46,440 nucleotides of DNA from Bacilli bacterium (GCA_024408235.1 JAKSVF010000012.1:1-46440), one strand, 5' to 3'; shown: positions 21,877-31,483, counted from the first letter of the stretch. The notes: generated from the letters alone by a model not told the origin. Numbers and translations are program-made.

Positions 21877-23799
21877 TTAACGTCTTTTTCTTGATTTGTT
21901 CTCTTCTGTGATGAGAGCGATGAATTCATCAAGAGTGACTGTAACCTGAGCCTGTGAACCAAAGATACGGTATGTGACTGTTCTATCCTGGAGTTCCTTA
22001 TCGCCTAAGACGAGTGTATATGGAATCTTTTTGATCTGAGACTGTCTCATTCTGTATCCGAGTTTCTCATTTGTGAGGTCAACTGTTGCACGGATGTCAT
22101 TCTCCTTAAGGAGTTTGGTGACTTCTTTAGCGTATTCACCCTGGACATCGGCCTTGACTGGGATGACGTTGCACTGAGTTGGCGCTAACCATGTTGGTAG
22201 ATTGCCCTTTGTTTCTTCGAGTAAGAATGCGACGAATCTATCAAGTGAGCCAAGGATTGCTCTATGGACGACAACAGGTCTAGCCTTCTGTCCGTTTTCA
22301 TCGATGTATGTTAATTCGAATCTTTCTGGTAACTGGTAATCTAACTGGATTGTTGAAAGAGTTACATCGTGTCCGATTGCGCTCTTGACCTGAACGTCGA
22401 GTTTAGGTCCATAGAATGCGGCCTCACCCTTTGCCTCATAGTATTCGACGCCGAGTTCATTCAAGACTTCTCTTAATTCTCTTTCGGATTTCTCCCAGAG
22501 TTCATCGTTGCCGAAGTATTTCTCAACATCGTCTGGGTCTCTTAATGAGAGTCTGAACTGGTAGTTCTCGAATCCGAAGTCTTTATAGACGTCAAGGATT
22601 AACTGAGCGACTTCTTTGAAGACTGAACCGATCTGGCTTGGACGGCAGAAGATGTGTGAGTCGTTCTGGTAGAAGCAACGTGTTCTTTCAATGCCGGTTA
22701 ACGCGCCTGAAGCTTCCCATCTGAAATCATTTGCGATTTCAGCGATTCTTAATGGGAGTTCACGATATGAGTGGAGCTCTGAACGGTACATGACCATGTG
22801 GTGAGGGCAGTTCATTGGACGTAAGACGAATTCTTCGTCATCCATCTTCATTGCAGGGAACATATCATCCTTGTAGTGTGCCCAGTGACCAGATGTCTTA
22901 TATAAATTAACGTTTCCAAGAGCTGGAGTTAAGACGTGCTCATAGCCAAGAGCGATTTCCTTGTCCATGATGTAGTCGGACAAGAGTCTTCTGACTGTGA
23001 AACCGTTTGGTAACCACATTGGTAAACCGCGTCCGATGAGGTCATCGAACATGAAGATGCCCATATCTTTACCGAGTTTTCTGTGGTCTCTCTGTTTTCT
23101 ATCTTCGAGGAGTGCGAGATATGCATCTAGTTCCTCTTTTGTTCCCCAAGATGTTCCGTAGATTCTTGTTAAGACCTTATTGTCTGAGTTTCCTCTCCAA
23201 TAAGCGCCTGCAAGAGATAAGATCTTGAAGTTCTTGATGTATCCGGTTGATGGGATGTGAGGTCCTTTGCATAAGTCGGTGAAATCACCCTGCTTATAAA
23301 GTGAGATTCCTTCTGAAGCGTGTTCACGGATAAGCTCACATTTGTATTCATTGTCTTTGAATAACTCAAGTGCTTCTTCAGCTGGGACTTCTAAACGCTC
23401 ATACTTGATTTCTTGCTTAGCAAGCTTCTTCATCTCAAGTTCGATTTTTCCGAAGTCAGACTCAGTTAATGTGTCTTCTCCGAAATCGACGTCATAGTAA
23501 TAGCCTTCCTCAATCTCTGGACCGAATCCGAACTTAGCGTTTGGCCATAAGTGCTTGATCGCCTGCGCCATTAAGTGAGATGTGGAGTGGTTGAGCATTG
23601 CAAAACCTTCTTTTGAATCGGTTTTGACAAAACTGATCGCATCACCATCATTGATGATGTCTTTCATCTCGTGGATTTTCTCTCCGACCTTATAAGCAAC
23701 TACTTTGCTCTTGTTCTCTGGGTCGAGAGCTTTAACTGCTACGAAGCCGTTAGCGCCGTCTGCGATTTCGACTTCCTTTTCTAAATAGATAACCTTCAT
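21877..23799 (-). CDS. thrS: threonyl-tRNA synthetase
   Basis: 640 residues, normal full length. Order: TGS domain (1-62), editing domain with HSTSH (about 72-76) and CKGPH, catalytic class II core with RWEASGALTGIERTR (motif 2), and motif 3 in ILGSLDRFVAFLLEE. The anticodon-binding domain starts near 540 with PTQCNVIPV. It charges tRNA-Thr. A T-box leader lies just upstream and a terminator just after, so it is a single-gene unit. In Bacillus subtilis thrS lies close to the polA-mutM-coaE-dnaB-dnaI group; here it is about 16 kb from them. Confidence 0.97.
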   Translation of the reverse strand: MKVIYLEKEVEIADGANGFVAVKALDPENKSKVVAYKVGEKIHEMKDIINDGDAISFVKTDSKEGFAMLNHSTSHLMAQAIKHLWPNAKFGFGPEIEEGYYYDVDFGEDTLTESDFGKIELEMKKLAKQEIKYERLEVPAEEALELFKDNEYKCELIREHASEGISLYKQGDFTDLCKGPHIPSTGYIKNFKILSLAGAYWRGNSDNKVLTRIYGTSWGTKEELDAYLALLEDRKQRDHRKLGKDMGIFMFDDLIGRGLPMWLPNGFTVRRLLSDYIMDKEIALGYEHVLTPALGNVNLYKTSGHWAHYKDDMFPAMKMDDEEFVLRPMNCPHHMVMYRSELHSYRELPLRIAEIANDFRWEASGALTGIERTRCFYQNDSHIFCRPSQIGSVFKEVAQLILDVYKDFGFENYQFRLSLRDPDDVEKYFGNDELWEKSERELREVLNELGVEYYEAKGEAAFYGPKLDVQVKSAIGHDVTLSTIQLDYQLPERFELTYIDENGQKARPVVVHRAILGSLDRFVAFLLEETKGNLPTWLAPTQCNVIPVKADVQGEYAKEVTKLLKENDIRATVDLTNEKLGYRMRQSQIKKIPYTLVLGDKELQDRTVTYRIFGSQAQVTVTLDEFIALITEENKSRKRR

Positions 23800-23820
23800 T
23801 TGTTACCCTACCTTTCTGGG

Positions 23821-24020
23821 GCTAAAAAAATAAAAACGCCCCTCAAAACTAAGGACGCTTCCGCGTGGTACCACCTTGTTTCGTGAAGAACTTAACCCAT
23901 CTTCACGCACTCTAAACTCTTAACGCGATGTTCATACGCCTGACTTATTTCGCCAGGAGCTCGGGAGTGGTAGTCCTTATATCTATAGATATTTGACCTT
24001 GTCTCCGTCCTTGCACCCAT
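23821..24020 (-). ncRNA. T-box leader of thrS
   Basis: The minus strand carries the T-box sequence AAGGTGGTACCACGCGG (23861-23877). It is followed by a terminator stem with GCGTCCTT and GAGGGGCG and then TTTTTATTTTTTT (about 23824-23858). Upstream, GTGAAGA/TCTTCAC (23884-23907) forms a perfect stem-III-like hairpin. The leader reads through when uncharged tRNA-Thr binds. I could not assign the specifier codon with certainty; an ACC in CTACCACTCC is a candidate. Confidence 0.92.
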
Positions 24021-24021
24021 A

Positions 24022-24049
24022 ATTCTAGTTTCTTAACTCATAGTTTCAA
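24022..24049 (-). promoter_or_regulatory. probable thrS promoter
   Basis: Minus-strand TTGAAA (24044-24049), 16-bp spacer, TAGAAT (24022-24027), directly before the T-box leader. Confidence 0.6.
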
Positions 24050-24080
24050 GAGAAAACATAAAAATAGAGAATAAAATATG

Positions 24081-24114
24081 GGTATAAGAAAAACGGAGAC
24101 GTCTAATCTCCGTT
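24081..24114 (-). terminator. intrinsic terminator of the second GH3 gene
   Basis: Perfect 8-bp stem AACGGAGA/TCTCCGTT with a 7-nt loop, followed on minus by TTTCTTATACC. Confidence 0.82.
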
Positions 24115-24119
24115 AAATC

Positions 24120-26951
24120 TTAGTTTTCTTTCTTGAAGAGCTTTAATGCGATAACTGCAAGGCAAGCGGCTGCTCCACCGTATAAGAGGACGTTTCCTGC
24201 AATATTGACGAGTGGCCAATAATTGGTGCTCTTAACTTCTTGGACTGATCTTCTTGATAAGCCATCTACATAGGTGTAGAGGATTCTTTTTGAAGCGGTC
24301 TTCAAGGCAGAGATTGCGCTTTCGTCGTTCTTCCAGTTGCTCTTATTGATGCTCTGCTGTCCTTCTGTGAGGATTAGGTCTGTTGAACCTTTTAAGGCAT
24401 AGTCCATATGCATCCAGTCTCTAAGCGCGTTGTCGGTGATACATGTTCCCTTGAATCCCCATTCTTCTCTTAAGATGTTGTTCAAGAGGTTCCAGTTTGT
24501 TCCGCACCAGGTGTTTTCGCCTGTCCACATATAAGAGACCATGATGCCGGTTGTAGGATATCCGATTTGTTTGCCTTCTGAGTCGAACTTCTCATACTTA
24601 ACGGCCATCTCAAATGGTTTTAGGTACAGTTCTCTAGCGGTCTGTTCATCAAATGCGCAAACCTGCTTAGCCGTTCTAGACGCCTCGATATCATTGAAGG
24701 CAAAGTGCTTCATGTATGTGTAGAGTCCTTTAGATGAGGCACCGGATATTTCTTCTCTTGCCATGACGCCGGAGATATATGGGTCTTCAGAGTAATATTC
24801 AGGGTTTCTACCACCGAATTGTGAGCGGTGGAGGTTTGCGCCTGGAGCATACCATCCGCTGGTGCCCGTTGCGTTAGCGTCATCTCCGATCGCCTCACCT
24901 ATCTCTCTTAAAAGTTCTTTGTTCCAGGTGGAGGCCATGACAACTTCAGTGCAGTATGAAGTGCACTTAGTTCCTTGACCGGCTGATGCTTTGATGAAGT
25001 TGGATAATCCGAATGGGCCGTCGATGTCTTCGCAAGCTGGTTTCTTGATTGAATCGATAGCTTCAGTTCTCCAACCGCCTCCTCCGACGAGTTTATTCAA
25101 ATCGTCATAGGACATCTTTGAGACAAGCTCATCCCATCTTGGATCATCGAAGTCGACCTTGCCGTCATCTTTAATCATATCCTTGATTGTTAAATCGGAT
25201 GGTTGTCCGACTTTGGTGTCGATTATCTCGCCTTTATAGTCTTTTGTAGCATCGGCGTATGCGATGTTGACTATGTTGTTGTATTGCTCACTGCCGGAGT
25301 TGACAACGATTTTTTCTTTGTTGTTGAATGCGACATTATAGTTAGCGAAATGCCCTTTTCTAGACAACACTTCGATATCGGAACCTGAATGCTGCTGAGC
25401 ATCTGCAAGCTCGTTAGATGCGACTTTCTTGTCGCTTGCTCTCTTGTTGTCACCACTATATGTTTTTGCGCTTAAAGTGACTTCTTTAGCAATTGACGCA
25501 TCAGCATTCTTCCATGAATGTGCGTCTGCGCCTAAATAGAATTTATAAGCGCCTTCATCTAAGACATAAGCGCCTTTTCCACTATCGGCGGTCTTGTCGT
25601 AAGAAGCTAACTCTTCGTCCTTGACCGTGATTGTCATTGTGGATTTTTCTCCGGCGCCAAGGAGTGGGGTCTTCTCGAAACCGACTAGTTCTACCTTAGA
25701 TTTTTCTATTCCGCCTTCGACATATGGCTTCTCAACATATAACTGGAATACGTCTTTTCCTGCAACGCTTCCGGAGTTTGTTGATTCAACGGTGAAGACT
25801 GTTTCATCGCCATTATGCTCAGCGCTTAGAAGATTTCTTGTGAATGATGTGTATGATAAGCCGAATCCAAATGGGAATTGAACAACGCTATCGTATCCGT
25901 TTGTCGCTCCGAAGAACATCTTTGAATAATCAGTGTCCCAGAATCCTTCTGCATCGGCGGTCTCGTACCACCTGTATCCCATATAGATGCCTTCACTGTA
26001 GTCCGTTGAACCAGCGATCCCTTTGTTGTTTTCATCATATAGATCATATTGCATTGAATTGATGAAAGTGGAGGAGGTTCTATGTAGGTATGCCCATGTA
26101 TCAACTAAATGACCTGATGGGTTAACCGTTCCATTTAAAATCGTTCCAACCGCATTGATGCCCGTAACGCCAACGCCGCCGATCCATAAGGCCGCATCAA
26201 CGTTATATTTATCGAGGAACCCGCACTGAAGTGGGTATGAGGAGTTTATTAAGACGATGACTTTGAAATTCTTAGCTTTAAGTTCACCTAATAAAGCCTC
26301 TTCATCTTTTGACAGTTCAAGGTAGTGTTTTGTGTTATTCTCAAGTCCTGAACGAGTAACGTCCATTCCTTCGCCGCCTGAACGTCCAAATGTGACAATG
26401 GCGACATCCGAGAACGACTTTGCAGAGTCGATGGACGCTTTGCCCGTATAACTCGAAAGTGGAATTTCCCCAATATCTGGAGCTCCGCCCTGAGCTGAGA
26501 CTTTTGGAGCGTTTGACAGCTTTGTGTTAGCGGATAAATCCCATAAGTCTTTGTTAACCTTGAATCCTGCTGATTCCAAAGACTCTTTTAGGGTAGGCAT
26601 ATCGCTTAAGTTAGACGCAGCTGATCCTGCGCCGTTCACGACTAAGTGAGTTGAGCGAATTCCGAAGACGTTGACGTTGGTGACGCCTTTAAGAGGAAGA
26701 ACATTACCTTCGTTTTTTAGAAGTACGGCACCTTCTTCTTCGACTTTCTGATTCAAGGCTCTTCCTTTATCGATAGCAGACTGCAGTGCTTCTTTATCGA
26801 TTGAGTTCTTGGTGAAGAGAACGTTCATCGTGCCGGTGAATGTCGTTCCGACAACATCAAGAGCAACGCCGGCACCTAAGCATAAGAGCGCGCCAGCAGA
26901 TAGAATGCTAACAATTATCTTGTTAGCCTTAAAATTGGCTTTAATGGACAT
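24120..26951 (-). CDS. domain-permuted GH3 beta-glucosidase, second copy
   Basis: ATG at 26951 follows AGAGGT; an upstream in-frame ATG at 27002 lacks an RBS. 943 residues, same plan as the enzyme at 9117. Order: N-terminal membrane helix (about 10-35), GH3 C-domain with EGAVLLKNEGNVLPL and GRSGGEGMD (acid/base Glu194), FGFGLSYTSF, fibronectin-III-like domain, catalytic barrel with DIDGPFGLS, KHFAFND and CITDN (nucleophile Asp840), and C-terminal helix ending KLFKKEN. Both catalytic residues are kept. It has its own promoter but no LytTR-type repeat, so it is probably regulated differently from the GH3 gene at 9117. Sequence divergence among the three enzymes suggests different oligosaccharide substrates. 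Confidence 0.88.
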   Translation of the reverse strand: MSIKANFKANKIIVSILSAGALLCLGAGVALDVVGTTFTGTMNVLFTKNSIDKEALQSAIDKGRALNQKVEEEGAVLLKNEGNVLPLKGVTNVNVFGIRSTHLVVNGAGSAASNLSDMPTLKESLESAGFKVNKDLWDLSANTKLSNAPKVSAQGGAPDIGEIPLSSYTGKASIDSAKSFSDVAIVTFGRSGGEGMDVTRSGLENNTKHYLELSKDEEALLGELKAKNFKVIVLINSSYPLQCGFLDKYNVDAALWIGGVGVTGINAVGTILNGTVNPSGHLVDTWAYLHRTSSTFINSMQYDLYDENNKGIAGSTDYSEGIYMGYRWYETADAEGFWDTDYSKMFFGATNGYDSVVQFPFGFGLSYTSFTRNLLSAEHNGDETVFTVESTNSGSVAGKDVFQLYVEKPYVEGGIEKSKVELVGFEKTPLLGAGEKSTMTITVKDEELASYDKTADSGKGAYVLDEGAYKFYLGADAHSWKNADASIAKEVTLSAKTYSGDNKRASDKKVASNELADAQQHSGSDIEVLSRKGHFANYNVAFNNKEKIVVNSGSEQYNNIVNIAYADATKDYKGEIIDTKVGQPSDLTIKDMIKDDGKVDFDDPRWDELVSKMSYDDLNKLVGGGGWRTEAIDSIKKPACEDIDGPFGLSNFIKASAGQGTKCTSYCTEVVMASTWNKELLREIGEAIGDDANATGTSGWYAPGANLHRSQFGGRNPEYYSEDPYISGVMAREEISGASSKGLYTYMKHFAFNDIEASRTAKQVCAFDEQTARELYLKPFEMAVKYEKFDSEGKQIGYPTTGIMVSYMWTGENTWCGTNWNLLNNILREEWGFKGTCITDNALRDWMHMDYALKGSTDLILTEGQQSINKSNWKNDESAISALKTASKRILYTYVDGLSRRSVQEVKSTNYWPLVNIAGNVLLYGGAAACLAVIALKLFKKEN

Positions 26952-26970
26952 ATTAATTACCTCTAGTGTA

Positions 26971-26999
26971 ATTATTGAGTAAAAATGGTTTTCATTCAA
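26971..26999 (-). promoter_or_regulatory. promoter of the second GH3 gene
   Basis: Minus-strand TTGAAT (26994-26999), 17-bp spacer, AATAAT (26971-26976). Confidence 0.55.
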
Positions 27000-27006
27000 C
27001 AATTAA

Positions 27007-27035
27007 CAAAAGAAAAAGCCCATAAAAATGGGCTT
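27007..27035 (-). terminator. intrinsic terminator of the 27054 lipoprotein gene
   Basis: Perfect 8-bp stem AAGCCCAT/ATGGGCTT, 4-nt loop, followed on minus by TTTCTTTTG. Confidence 0.85.
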
Positions 27036-27053
27036 AGTCTACTTCTTTGTCAA

Positions 27054-27755
27054 TTAAGCAGCGACAGTCTTTGTTGTGATAGCGACTGTGTATGTTGTTT
27101 CTTCTGCTGCGTTATAGCAATACATGCCTGACTGAAGCATAGCAGCTTCGCCGTTGCATGTGACAGCGTCAACCTCATATCCTTCTTCGCATGTGACAGC
27201 AAGAGCGATGAAGTGTCCAACTTCAACTTTGTTGTTCTGAGCTGCAACAACACCGCCTGTGAATGAGAAGTCATTGACGACGACGCTTGTGACGTGCTCA
27301 TATGAGTCTGCTAAAGCGACTGTTGCGTATTTTGTTGTATCAACAGCTGGCTTCTTTGTTTCGTCGAAGTAGAAGTCGAGCTTGATTAAAGCATCGTCTT
27401 CGCCTGCGATGATGAGGCCTGTAGCGTTGAGTGAGAGGTAGCACTGGACATAGCCGTCTTTGATTCCCTGCTCGTTTCCGCCGAGAGTGACTGAAGCTGG
27501 CTTGCCGTCTTTAACAGTCCATGTGCCATCAGCGATTGTCTGGATAGCGCCATTGCCGCTGAATGTGTTTTCAAATGTAAGGGTTGCCTTGAGGTCAGCG
27601 CTTAATTTGAGGAAGTAGTTGATGTCTGTCTTAGCATCGTTGCTGTAAGCTGATGTCTTTAAGTCGAACTCAACTGTGTTTTTTGGTGCGCAAGCAACAA
27701 CGCCTCCAACGAGTGCGAGTGCTGTAGCTGCAAGTAAGAATTTGTTTGCTTTCAT
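27054..27755 (-). CDS. small lipoprotein of unknown function
   Basis: The ATG at 27755 follows AAGGAG; the reading frame is open for 10 more codons upstream but without RBS. 233 residues: signal peptide and lipobox GGVVAC (Cys22). The rest is beta-rich, with a first half resembling a hydrophobic-ligand or lipocalin-like pattern (TSAYSNDAKTDINYFLKL, GTWTVKDGKPASVTLGG) and a second half around GYEVDAVTCNGEAA. That second half resembles the short InlB B-repeat/Listeria-Bacteroides-type beta modules. No firm family. It lies last in a group with a permuted GH3 and a four-helix membrane protein, so it may help bind or sense the substrate or product of that enzyme. Confidence 0.65.
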   Translation of the reverse strand: MKANKFLLAATALALVGGVVACAPKNTVEFDLKTSAYSNDAKTDINYFLKLSADLKATLTFENTFSGNGAIQTIADGTWTVKDGKPASVTLGGNEQGIKDGYVQCYLSLNATGLIIAGEDDALIKLDFYFDETKKPAVDTTKYATVALADSYEHVTSVVVNDFSFTGGVVAAQNNKVEVGHFIALAVTCEEGYEVDAVTCNGEAAMLQSGMYCYNAAEETTYTVAITTKTVAA

Positions 27756-27779
27756 TTTTTTACTCCTTGTTTTATTAAA

Positions 27780-27802
27780 CCTCAAAGCATTAATCTTTGA
27801 GG
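27780..27802 (-). terminator. weak hairpin between two genes of the GH3 operon
   Basis: Perfect 8-bp stem CCTCAAAG/CTTTGAGG with a 7-nt loop overlapping the stop codon of the membrane protein gene. It is followed on minus by TTTAATAAAAC, a poor U-tract. Partial terminator or RNA processing/stability element. Confidence 0.5.
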
Positions 27803-28203
27803 AATGAACCGATGATAACCGAGATCGTGGATAAGACTGATAACCCGATTGAAATTAGGGATGGAATAAGTGCTTGCCATCCAATTTTATTGACCTTGTC
27901 GTAAGTGAACTGTGCTGCCACAAGTTCTGATCGCTGTAAAATGATATTGCCGAATGACCAACAAATCAAGCAAATTATAGTCAATCCCAATATGATTTTT
28001 ACGAACTCGTTCTCTTTGAGAATCTTAGGATAAACAGCCGCAAATATCGATAGGACAATACCGATTATGAGTGGTGTCAATGTAAGAGCGAATCCGGACA
28101 TAGCATAACCCTCAACTGAATTGCTGATAATTACGGCTACAAGCGAAGCGACAAGAAGTGCGGAAGCGATGATGTATGTTAATGATTTTGCTTTGATTTT
28201 CAT
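27790..28203 (-). CDS. small four-helix membrane protein of unknown function
   Basis: The ATG at 28203 follows AAGGAGC; earlier in-frame codons overlap the GH3 gene and have no RBS. 137 residues with four hydrophobic helices at about 10-29, 37-58, 68-90 and 108-132, joined by short loops; the last tail is SFLKD. No known family is recognised. It starts 11 bp after the GH3 gene and is surely co-transcribed with it. A role as membrane partner of the anchored GH3 enzyme is a guess from position only. Confidence 0.7.
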   Translation of the reverse strand: MKIKAKSLTYIIASALLVASLVAVIISNSVEGYAMSGFALTLTPLIIGIVLSIFAAVYPKILKENEFVKIILGLTIICLICWSFGNIILQRSELVAAQFTYDKVNKIGWQALIPSLISIGLSVLSTISVIIGSFLKD

Positions 28204-28214
28204 AACCTTGCTCC

Positions 28215-31200
28215 TTATTGAATTTCTTCCTTTTTCAAGACAGATAAGAACGTTAAGACTCCAAATCCGATGGTCGCTAATCCGAACACGCCGATGGAAG
28301 AGAAGTAAGCGCCTCTCCACCAAGTGAAGTTCCAGACCCAGCTTGAACCGGATCTATTGACCAAATTTGACTGAGCGAATGCCCATAATAATCCCTTATT
28401 GGATTCTCTGATGGTCTCTTGCATCACCTGGTCGTGTTCATATGCGCTAGCGTTAAGAACGGTTCCGTCAACCTGCTGGCCAAGTTTGTTTGCTGGAGTG
28501 GTGGATGTGTAGAAATCCTGCGCGCCACGGATATCGATGCCGGTAATACCCGCATATAACTCTTGTGACGCTAAATCCATATCATCTTGGATGTCAGTAA
28601 CTAAGTAACCGTGGAATCCCCATTCTTTTCTTAAGATGTTTGTGAGCATGCCTCTAGAGCAAGAGCATTCAACTCCGCCGATCTTTGAGAAGGAGATCAT
28701 GATTCCGGTAATACCTGCATCTTTAACTTTAATGCCGTCCTCAAAGACGTCATGCCTATGGGATTCTACTGCGATTTGATAGGCCCTTAATTCAATTTCA
28801 CGGGCTCTTTGCTCTAACATGAACGGAGATACGCCTTTACGGTTTGTTTCCATATCGTTGAAAGCGAAGTGCTTCATAGCGAGGATGAGACCGTATTTCT
28901 TTGCGCCATAATCAGCATCAGCAGCGGCTTCTCCTGATAAAACAGGGTCTTCTGAATAGTATTCGTTATTTCTTCCGCAGTATGGGGTTCTGTGCGTGTT
29001 TAATCCAGTGCCCCAAACGATGGAGATACCAGCGAAGAGTGATTCAATGCCGATGAATTCTCCAACCTCTTCCATGACTTCATGTGAGAATGTTGCAGCG
29101 ATGAGTGGTGCTGATGGGAGTATTTGACCATGCCACAATGCGTATGGGTCACTTGATTTTATTGACCAAGGCGCATTCGTGTCTTTTGACGCATTGAGTT
29201 GGAGAGAAACGCCATTTCCCGAGTTCTCAAGTAAATATGCCTCTTCAAATCCGACTGATTTAACGGCAGGGAAAACAGGTCCTCCGAATAAGGCAAAATA
29301 CATGCCTTCTTCTAAAGTCATCTGAGAAGCGAGTTCATCCCATCTTGGATCGTCATATGGGACGCCAAATAGGTCGTAATATTTATGTTCTGTTTCCTTT
29401 GAACCCCAAGTTACGGTTGTGGTCTCATTGGTTTTAACTGTGTAATACTTGCCTTCCAAATCATTGAGCATTGATTCTGGGGCGGTTAAGTTCTTCATTT
29501 CGACCGGCCAAGTTGCATCCCAATCTTTTCTTGAAAGGTGAGTGATCTTGCCTGGTTCATAAGAGTTCCAGTCGGAATAAGGAATCTGATTCTCTGTCTC
29601 TGTTCCGTTCTCGGAGATCTTGAAGAAATCATTCGTCATTCCGTCAAATGTCACGTTACATGCTGCTTTAGCGTTTCCGACCCCATCCATGAAGAGGTCG
29701 ACTGAAGGATCCTTGCCATCCAAAGCGAGCATGTTGTTCATGGCCTCGTGCGAACCGTTTCCTAAAGCGAATCTCGTGCCGGTTGAGCAGAATGTCCATC
29801 CGCCATGCTCTTGATCCCAAACGGTTAAGTTTTGCAAATCGACTTTGACCGTGAATTCTTTAGTTTCTCCGCCTTTTATAACTGGAGTCTTCTCGAATGC
29901 GACGAGTTGAAGTGCGGAGGTTTCCATCTCGGTGTTGTCATTATATGGGTCGCCATAGATTTCGATCTTGGCTCTTGAGTCGACTGTGCCGGTGTTTTTG
30001 ACTTTGACCTTAACATCCATTGATGCGAGATGATTTGTGGAGTCAAAAGTGACGGTTGGTTGCTCAGCAATCTCCTCTTCAAATGTCGTGTACGACAATC
30101 CGTAACCAAAAGGATATGAGACTTCGTCATCGTATGACCAAGTTTCTCCTTTTGATGCGACTGCGCCTTTTAACGATCTAGCGTTTCCGTTATTTAGAAC
30201 CGCATCTTCATATCTTGTTTCATAATATCTATATCCAACATAGATGCCTTCATTTTCCATTACGTAGTGACTGCTTTTTGAAGCTCTAGCGATGGATGAA
30301 GCATTAGAATATGTGTATTCATCAAAATTTACTGCAGCAGGTGCTGATCTATTTGCGGCCGCAAATACGTCAGAGCATCCTCCTGAAGGCGATACTTTTC
30401 CTGTGATTACATCTGAAATGCCTAAGCATCCATAAGCTCCAGGGAATCCAACGTATAAAATCGATTTAATCTTTGGGTCTCTCTTCAATTCGTCTATTTC
30501 CATCTGGTTTGATGAGTTGACGATGACGATGACGTTATCGAAGTTGTCTGTTGCGAGTTTGATGGTATCTCTCTCAACAGTTGTTAAGCCTAATGGGTCT
30601 GTTGCTCCTGTCATCATTCCACATCCCTTTTCTCCAGGGAAGTAGTCAACACCTTCAGTTCCAGCGCGACCAACGACTACGATTGCGGCGTCGTTATATG
30701 ATGAGAAACTCGCTTTATAGTTAGCGTCTGCGTTTGACAATTCGGAGAGGGTGGCTTCAGTTGGGAGGTATGGTGAGGTCATGCCTTCACAATATGTGAC
30801 TTTTGTGCCTGTGGTTCTAGATGATTTTACTTTTTCGTAAACGTTGACCATTGTTGGGTTGATTTCAAGGTTTCCGCCGTCGAAATCAAAATTGTCTGCG
30901 TCTTTGCTCCAACCTGTTGAGTATTTGGTCTTTTCGAAATGGGTTCTGTTCTCTTTGCCTAAAGCGTTCTCTAAATCGATGACACCGCCATAGATTGGAT
31001 TACCCATCTGAGCACCTAAAATAGGGGTGTGTGATCTGATGCCGAATAAGGTGACTTTTTTACCGGATGCCAAAGGAAGGGAATTTCCCTCATTCTTTAA
31101 TAAAACGGTACCTTCCTGAGCAATCTTTCTATCCATGTCGATAGCTCTCTTTATCAAGGCTCTTGCGTTACCTGTTCCGTTTTTGTTTAGAGTGTCTTCT

Positions 31201-31382
31201 GGTGGAGTGAATGCTTTATATCCGTCCTTGCCATTGGAATTCAAAACCTTTGACTGGGTGCCTAATGCGCTATCCAATGTCAAAGAAAACTTCTCCATCA
31301 GCATTCCTACGCTGATTGAAGTAGCTGCAAAAAACGTCGACACGTAAAGCAGACCGTTCCATAAACGTTTATTTTTCTTCAT
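28215..31382 (-). CDS. domain-permuted GH3 beta-glucosidase, third copy
   Basis: The ATG at 31382 is preferred: GAGGG stands 9-13 nt upstream and the N-terminal helix (LLYVSTFFAATSISVGML) begins soon after. 1055 residues. Plan as in the other two: N-helix, GH3 C-domain with EGTVLLKNEGNSLPL and GRAGTEGVD (acid/base Glu243), FGYGLSYTTFEEEI, fibronectin-III-like domain, catalytic barrel with KHFAFND and LVTDI (nucleophile Asp930), and C-terminal helix ending KKEEIQ. It is the most divergent: in the barrel the usual DGP motif region reads LENSGNGVSLQL, so the substrate pocket near subsite -1 differs. Specificity other than beta-glucosidase (for example xylosidase or N-acetylglucosaminidase-like) cannot be excluded. 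Confidence 0.85.
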   Translation of the reverse strand: MKKNKRLWNGLLYVSTFFAATSISVGMLMEKFSLTLDSALGTQSKVLNSNGKDGYKAFTPPEDTLNKNGTGNARALIKRAIDMDRKIAQEGTVLLKNEGNSLPLASGKKVTLFGIRSHTPILGAQMGNPIYGGVIDLENALGKENRTHFEKTKYSTGWSKDADNFDFDGGNLEINPTMVNVYEKVKSSRTTGTKVTYCEGMTSPYLPTEATLSELSNADANYKASFSSYNDAAIVVVGRAGTEGVDYFPGEKGCGMMTGATDPLGLTTVERDTIKLATDNFDNVIVIVNSSNQMEIDELKRDPKIKSILYVGFPGAYGCLGISDVITGKVSPSGGCSDVFAAANRSAPAAVNFDEYTYSNASSIARASKSSHYVMENEGIYVGYRYYETRYEDAVLNNGNARSLKGAVASKGETWSYDDEVSYPFGYGLSYTTFEEEIAEQPTVTFDSTNHLASMDVKVKVKNTGTVDSRAKIEIYGDPYNDNTEMETSALQLVAFEKTPVIKGGETKEFTVKVDLQNLTVWDQEHGGWTFCSTGTRFALGNGSHEAMNNMLALDGKDPSVDLFMDGVGNAKAACNVTFDGMTNDFFKISENGTETENQIPYSDWNSYEPGKITHLSRKDWDATWPVEMKNLTAPESMLNDLEGKYYTVKTNETTTVTWGSKETEHKYYDLFGVPYDDPRWDELASQMTLEEGMYFALFGGPVFPAVKSVGFEEAYLLENSGNGVSLQLNASKDTNAPWSIKSSDPYALWHGQILPSAPLIAATFSHEVMEEVGEFIGIESLFAGISIVWGTGLNTHRTPYCGRNNEYYSEDPVLSGEAAADADYGAKKYGLILAMKHFAFNDMETNRKGVSPFMLEQRAREIELRAYQIAVESHRHDVFEDGIKVKDAGITGIMISFSKIGGVECSCSRGMLTNILRKEWGFHGYLVTDIQDDMDLASQELYAGITGIDIRGAQDFYTSTTPANKLGQQVDGTVLNASAYEHDQVMQETIRESNKGLLWAFAQSNLVNRSGSSWVWNFTWWRGAYFSSIGVFGLATIGFGVLTFLSVLKKEEIQ

Positions 31383-31483
31383 AAGTACGCCCTCACGCAT
31401 AGTATAAATAAAAAAAGCACATTTTATAAAGAAAGAATTTGAACACAATAACTTGTTTTGTGTATAAACTGACGAAAAATGTC

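Noticed and set aside
26952..27053. LytTR-type repeat before the second GH3 gene
   Set aside because: No tandem AAGTAA-containing repeats; only a plain promoter and the terminator of the preceding gene.
27054..27755. Substrate-binding protein of an ABC sugar transporter
   Set aside because: Too short, no SBP motifs, and no permease genes nearby.
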